Origin: RYN-428 sp035551995
GTDB taxonomy: Bacteria > Planctomycetota > Phycisphaerae > Tepidisphaerales > Tepidisphaeraceae
Reading direction: 5' to 3'
Length of the DNA stretch: 33,635 nucleotides
NCBI GenBank assembly: GCA_035551995.1
Contig: DASZME010000010.1
Coordinates: 1-33,635, forward strand
Positions within the stretch are counted from its first letter, which is position 1. Each line of letters opens with the position of its first letter. Under the pieces are notes generated by a model that worked only from the letters and a program-made list of their open reading frames with translations, searched no databases and was not told the origin of the DNA. Below, piece after piece: positions 31,639-33,635 of the stretch. Position numbers and translations under genes: made by a program.

Positions 31639-33444
31639 TTAATGATGCCCATACGCCGCGCCGCGGGCGGCGGCGGCGACCGCTTCGTTTCTTGTCCACC
31701 CGCCGATTTTCGGATCGTATTCCAAGCCGTACAGGTCATACGGATCGCCGGCCACCGGCGTATAGTTGAAGTTATCGTGCGGCGGGGGGGACGACGTCAT
31801 CCACTCCAGCGTGCTGCCGCCCCAGGGATTATCCGGAGATCGGCGGCCTTTCTTGAGCGCTGAAGCAAGGTTAATCCCGGCCAGGACCAGTCCCGTCGCC
31901 ATCGTATAGGCGCCGCTGGTCGAAAGGCGATGGAATATTTGAAACTGTTCCGGATAGGAGGCATATCGCCGAGGCATGCCGCGCGAACCCATCACGAACT
32001 GCGGGAAAAACGTGAGATTGAATCCGACGAACACAAAAACGAACGCGATTTTCCCCAGCTTCTGATCGGCCAGGCGCCCGAAAAACTTCGGCCACCAATA
32101 ATACAGCCCGCCAAGAAAGGCGAAGAGCGTGCTGCCCATCATCACATAATGGAAATGGGCGACGATGAAGTAGGTGTGCGTCAGATGGATGTCGGTGCCC
32201 ATCGAAGCGAGGAACAAACCCGTCAGCCCGCCGATGGTGAACAGGTAGATGAACCCCAAGGCATAGAGCATCGGCACATCGAGGCGGATGTCGCCTTTAT
32301 ACATGGTGCCGAGCCAGTTGAAGACCTTGACGGCCGACGGGATGGCGACGGCCATCGTCAGCAGGCTAAAGACCGACGCCGATAACGGCGACTGGCCGCT
32401 GACGAACATGTGGTGTCCCCACACCAGAAAGCTGACCAGCGCGATGGCCAGGGAGCTCATGGCGATGAAGTTGTAGCCGAAGATATGCTTGCGGCTGAAG
32501 ACGACCATCAACTCGGAGATAATTCCCATCGACGGCAGAATCATGATGTAAACGGCCGGGTGGGAATAGAACCAGAAAAAGTGCTGGAAGAGCACCGGAT
32601 CGCCCCCGAGGGCCGGATCGAAAATGCCCACGCCCACGACACGCTCGGCGGCGAGCAGCAAAAGCGTGATGGCCAGCACCGGGGTGGCCAGGATTTGCAT
32701 GATGCTGGTCGCGTAAAGGGCCCAGAGGAACAGCGGCATGCGGAACCAGGTCATGCCCTTGGGCCGCATGGTGTGCATGGTCGCGATGAAGTTAACGCCG
32801 GTGAGGATCGAGCTGAACCCGAGCATGAACGCGCCGAGGACGGCGATCGTGACGGCGCCCGTCGCTTTATCGCTGCTGTAGGGCGTGTAGAAAGTCCAGC
32901 CGGTGTCCAGCGACCACCCGCCGGGCACGTTCCAGCCAAACACCGAGTGCAGGACGCCGCTGAGGAGGACATAAACGAAGATGATGGCGCCGGAAACCCA
33001 GCAGTAGTAGCTGAGGAGATTGAGGCGGGGAAAGGCGACGTCCTTGGCGCCGAGCATCATGGGGAGGATGAAATTTCCCATGATCGCCGGGACGGCGGGG
33101 ATGATGAAGAGGAAGACCATCACCGAGCCGTGCAGGGTAAAAAAGTGGTTATAGGCGTCGTAGGAGGCGCTGGCCTGGGCGACGGTTACGCCATTGACGC
33201 CGGCCACCAGTGGATTCCACAGCATGGTTCGCAGGGCGACGGCGAAGAATCCGCCGACGGCGAACATGCTGAGCACGCCGACCATGTAGAGCAGGCCGAT
33301 GCGCTTGTGGTCGAGCGTGAGAAGCCACGACTTGATGCCGTGGCCGTGGGTGAGATAGTTGTCGGGCTGGCCGTGGCCGTGCGGGTCGGCGCCAAGGGCG
33401 CCGGCGTCGTGGCCATGCGGAAAAGGACCCGTTATTGCGGACAT
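31639..33444 (-). CDS. ctaD: Cytochrome c oxidase subunit I (A2-type heme-copper oxidase)
   Basis: A 601-residue catalytic subunit that reduces oxygen to water and pumps protons. About twelve helices are present. The low-spin heme ligand is in FFTLHGSVMVFLFII, the CuB site with its cross-linked His-Tyr in WFYSHPAVYIMILP, the two further CuB histidines in VWGHHMFVSGQ, and the heme ligands in FIVAHFHYVMMG. YSHPAVY in place of the GHPEVY of A1 enzymes marks the A2 class, which uses a Tyr-Ser pair at the end of the D-channel. The N-terminus is His/Gly-rich. The ATG at 33444 has GGAG 7 bases upstream. Subunit II is not in the window and is probably just to the right. Confidence 0.97.
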   Translation of the reverse strand: MSAITGPFPHGHDAGALGADPHGHGQPDNYLTHGHGIKSWLLTLDHKRIGLLYMVGVLSMFAVGGFFAVALRTMLWNPLVAGVNGVTVAQASASYDAYNHFFTLHGSVMVFLFIIPAVPAIMGNFILPMMLGAKDVAFPRLNLLSYYCWVSGAIIFVYVLLSGVLHSVFGWNVPGGWSLDTGWTFYTPYSSDKATGAVTIAVLGAFMLGFSSILTGVNFIATMHTMRPKGMTWFRMPLFLWALYATSIMQILATPVLAITLLLLAAERVVGVGIFDPALGGDPVLFQHFFWFYSHPAVYIMILPSMGIISELMVVFSRKHIFGYNFIAMSSLAIALVSFLVWGHHMFVSGQSPLSASVFSLLTMAVAIPSAVKVFNWLGTMYKGDIRLDVPMLYALGFIYLFTIGGLTGLFLASMGTDIHLTHTYFIVAHFHYVMMGSTLFAFLGGLYYWWPKFFGRLADQKLGKIAFVFVFVGFNLTFFPQFVMGSRGMPRRYASYPEQFQIFHRLSTSGAYTMATGLVLAGINLASALKKGRRSPDNPWGGSTLEWMTSSPPPHDNFNYTPVAGDPYDLYGLEYDPKIGGWTRNEAVAAAARGAAYGHH

Positions 33445-33548
33445 TTTAGACTCCGATACAAACCGTTACATCCGAACAAATCGCTCCGAGCCCCCATGAT
33501 CGCGATCGGTACATTATCCGATCTTTTGCGTGCGCGGCGCTCCGGATC

Positions 33549-33578
33549 GTTTAGCCCTGCGTGCGGGGCGCGTCTGGA
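33549..33578. repeat. REP-like single arm at the window edge
   Basis: CGTTTAGCCCTGCGTGCGGG and on matches the left arm of pair D with a small deletion. The sequence GACGCGCCTCGCA at the last bases of the window probably begins the inverted partner, which is cut off. Confidence 0.7.
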
Positions 33579-33635
33579 GAGGCTCATCCTTCGACTGCGT
33601 CATCTCATTCTCATCGCTCTTCGACGCGCCTCGCA

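Overview
The window looks like a chromosomal segment from a Planctomycetota bacterium. It is GC-rich. It carries a planctomycete-style prepilin-like protein with an N-terminal FTLVELLVVIGIIALL motif and a C-terminal H-x9-DG-like ADGHV motif. It also carries the fucose/rhamnose type of bacterial microcompartment (BMC) known from Planctomycetes and Verrucomicrobia. A more precise placement (possibly class Phycisphaerae) is only a guess. No phage, insertion sequence or CRISPR array was recognised.

Layout. Positions 1-3119 (+) hold the prepilin-like protein with a strong terminator, a zinc-independent quinone/alcohol oxidoreductase and a secreted NIPSNAP-like protein. Positions 3366-6446 (-) hold the Lon protease and an Hsp20 chaperone whose leader can fold over its ribosome binding site. 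Positions 6599-18062 (-) hold a 15-gene BMC operon read from right to left: PduL, two BMC-H, acyl kinase, a third BMC-H, BMC-P, CoA-acylating aldehyde dehydrogenase, BMC-P, a two-helix membrane protein, an RpiB-like protein, BMC-P, class II aldolase, malate/lactate-type dehydrogenase, a TIM-barrel aldolase-like protein with a long tail, and a DeoR regulator. A near-consensus sigma-70 promoter lies upstream of pduL. Positions 18269-21174 hold a small membrane protein, a frameshifted HigA-type antitoxin and a TPR/O-GlcNAc-transferase-like protein. A tRNA-Met is at 21292. Positions 21396-25719 (+) hold a sugar/uronate cluster (GH88, SDR, Gfo/Idh/MocA, sugar isomerase). A lone MshEN-like (c-di-GMP receptor-type) protein and a GH4 glycosidase with an added beta-sandwich domain follow. 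Positions 28907-33444 (-) hold an aa3/caa3-type cytochrome oxidase cluster: subunit I of the A2 (YS) type, two subunit III genes and a subunit IV.

How the BMC genes work together (family knowledge plus inference). The class II aldolase splits fuculose-1-P or rhamnulose-1-P into DHAP and lactaldehyde. Lactaldehyde is oxidised to lactyl-CoA by the acylating dehydrogenase. PduL makes lactyl-phosphate and the acyl kinase makes ATP. The NAD-dependent dehydrogenase may recycle NADH. Three hexamer-type and three pentamer-type proteins build the shell. The aldolase, aldehyde dehydrogenase, PduL and aldolase-like protein each carry a terminal amphipathic helix behind a flexible linker, as expected for encapsulation peptides.

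The most unusual feature outside the genes is the number of palindromic intergenic repeats. At least two interspersed families are present (a GTTTAGCGGCCCCGC REP-like family and a TTGCCAGTTGTTAG family), usually as inverted pairs. Most of the larger gaps between genes inside the BMC operon contain one of these or another palindrome.
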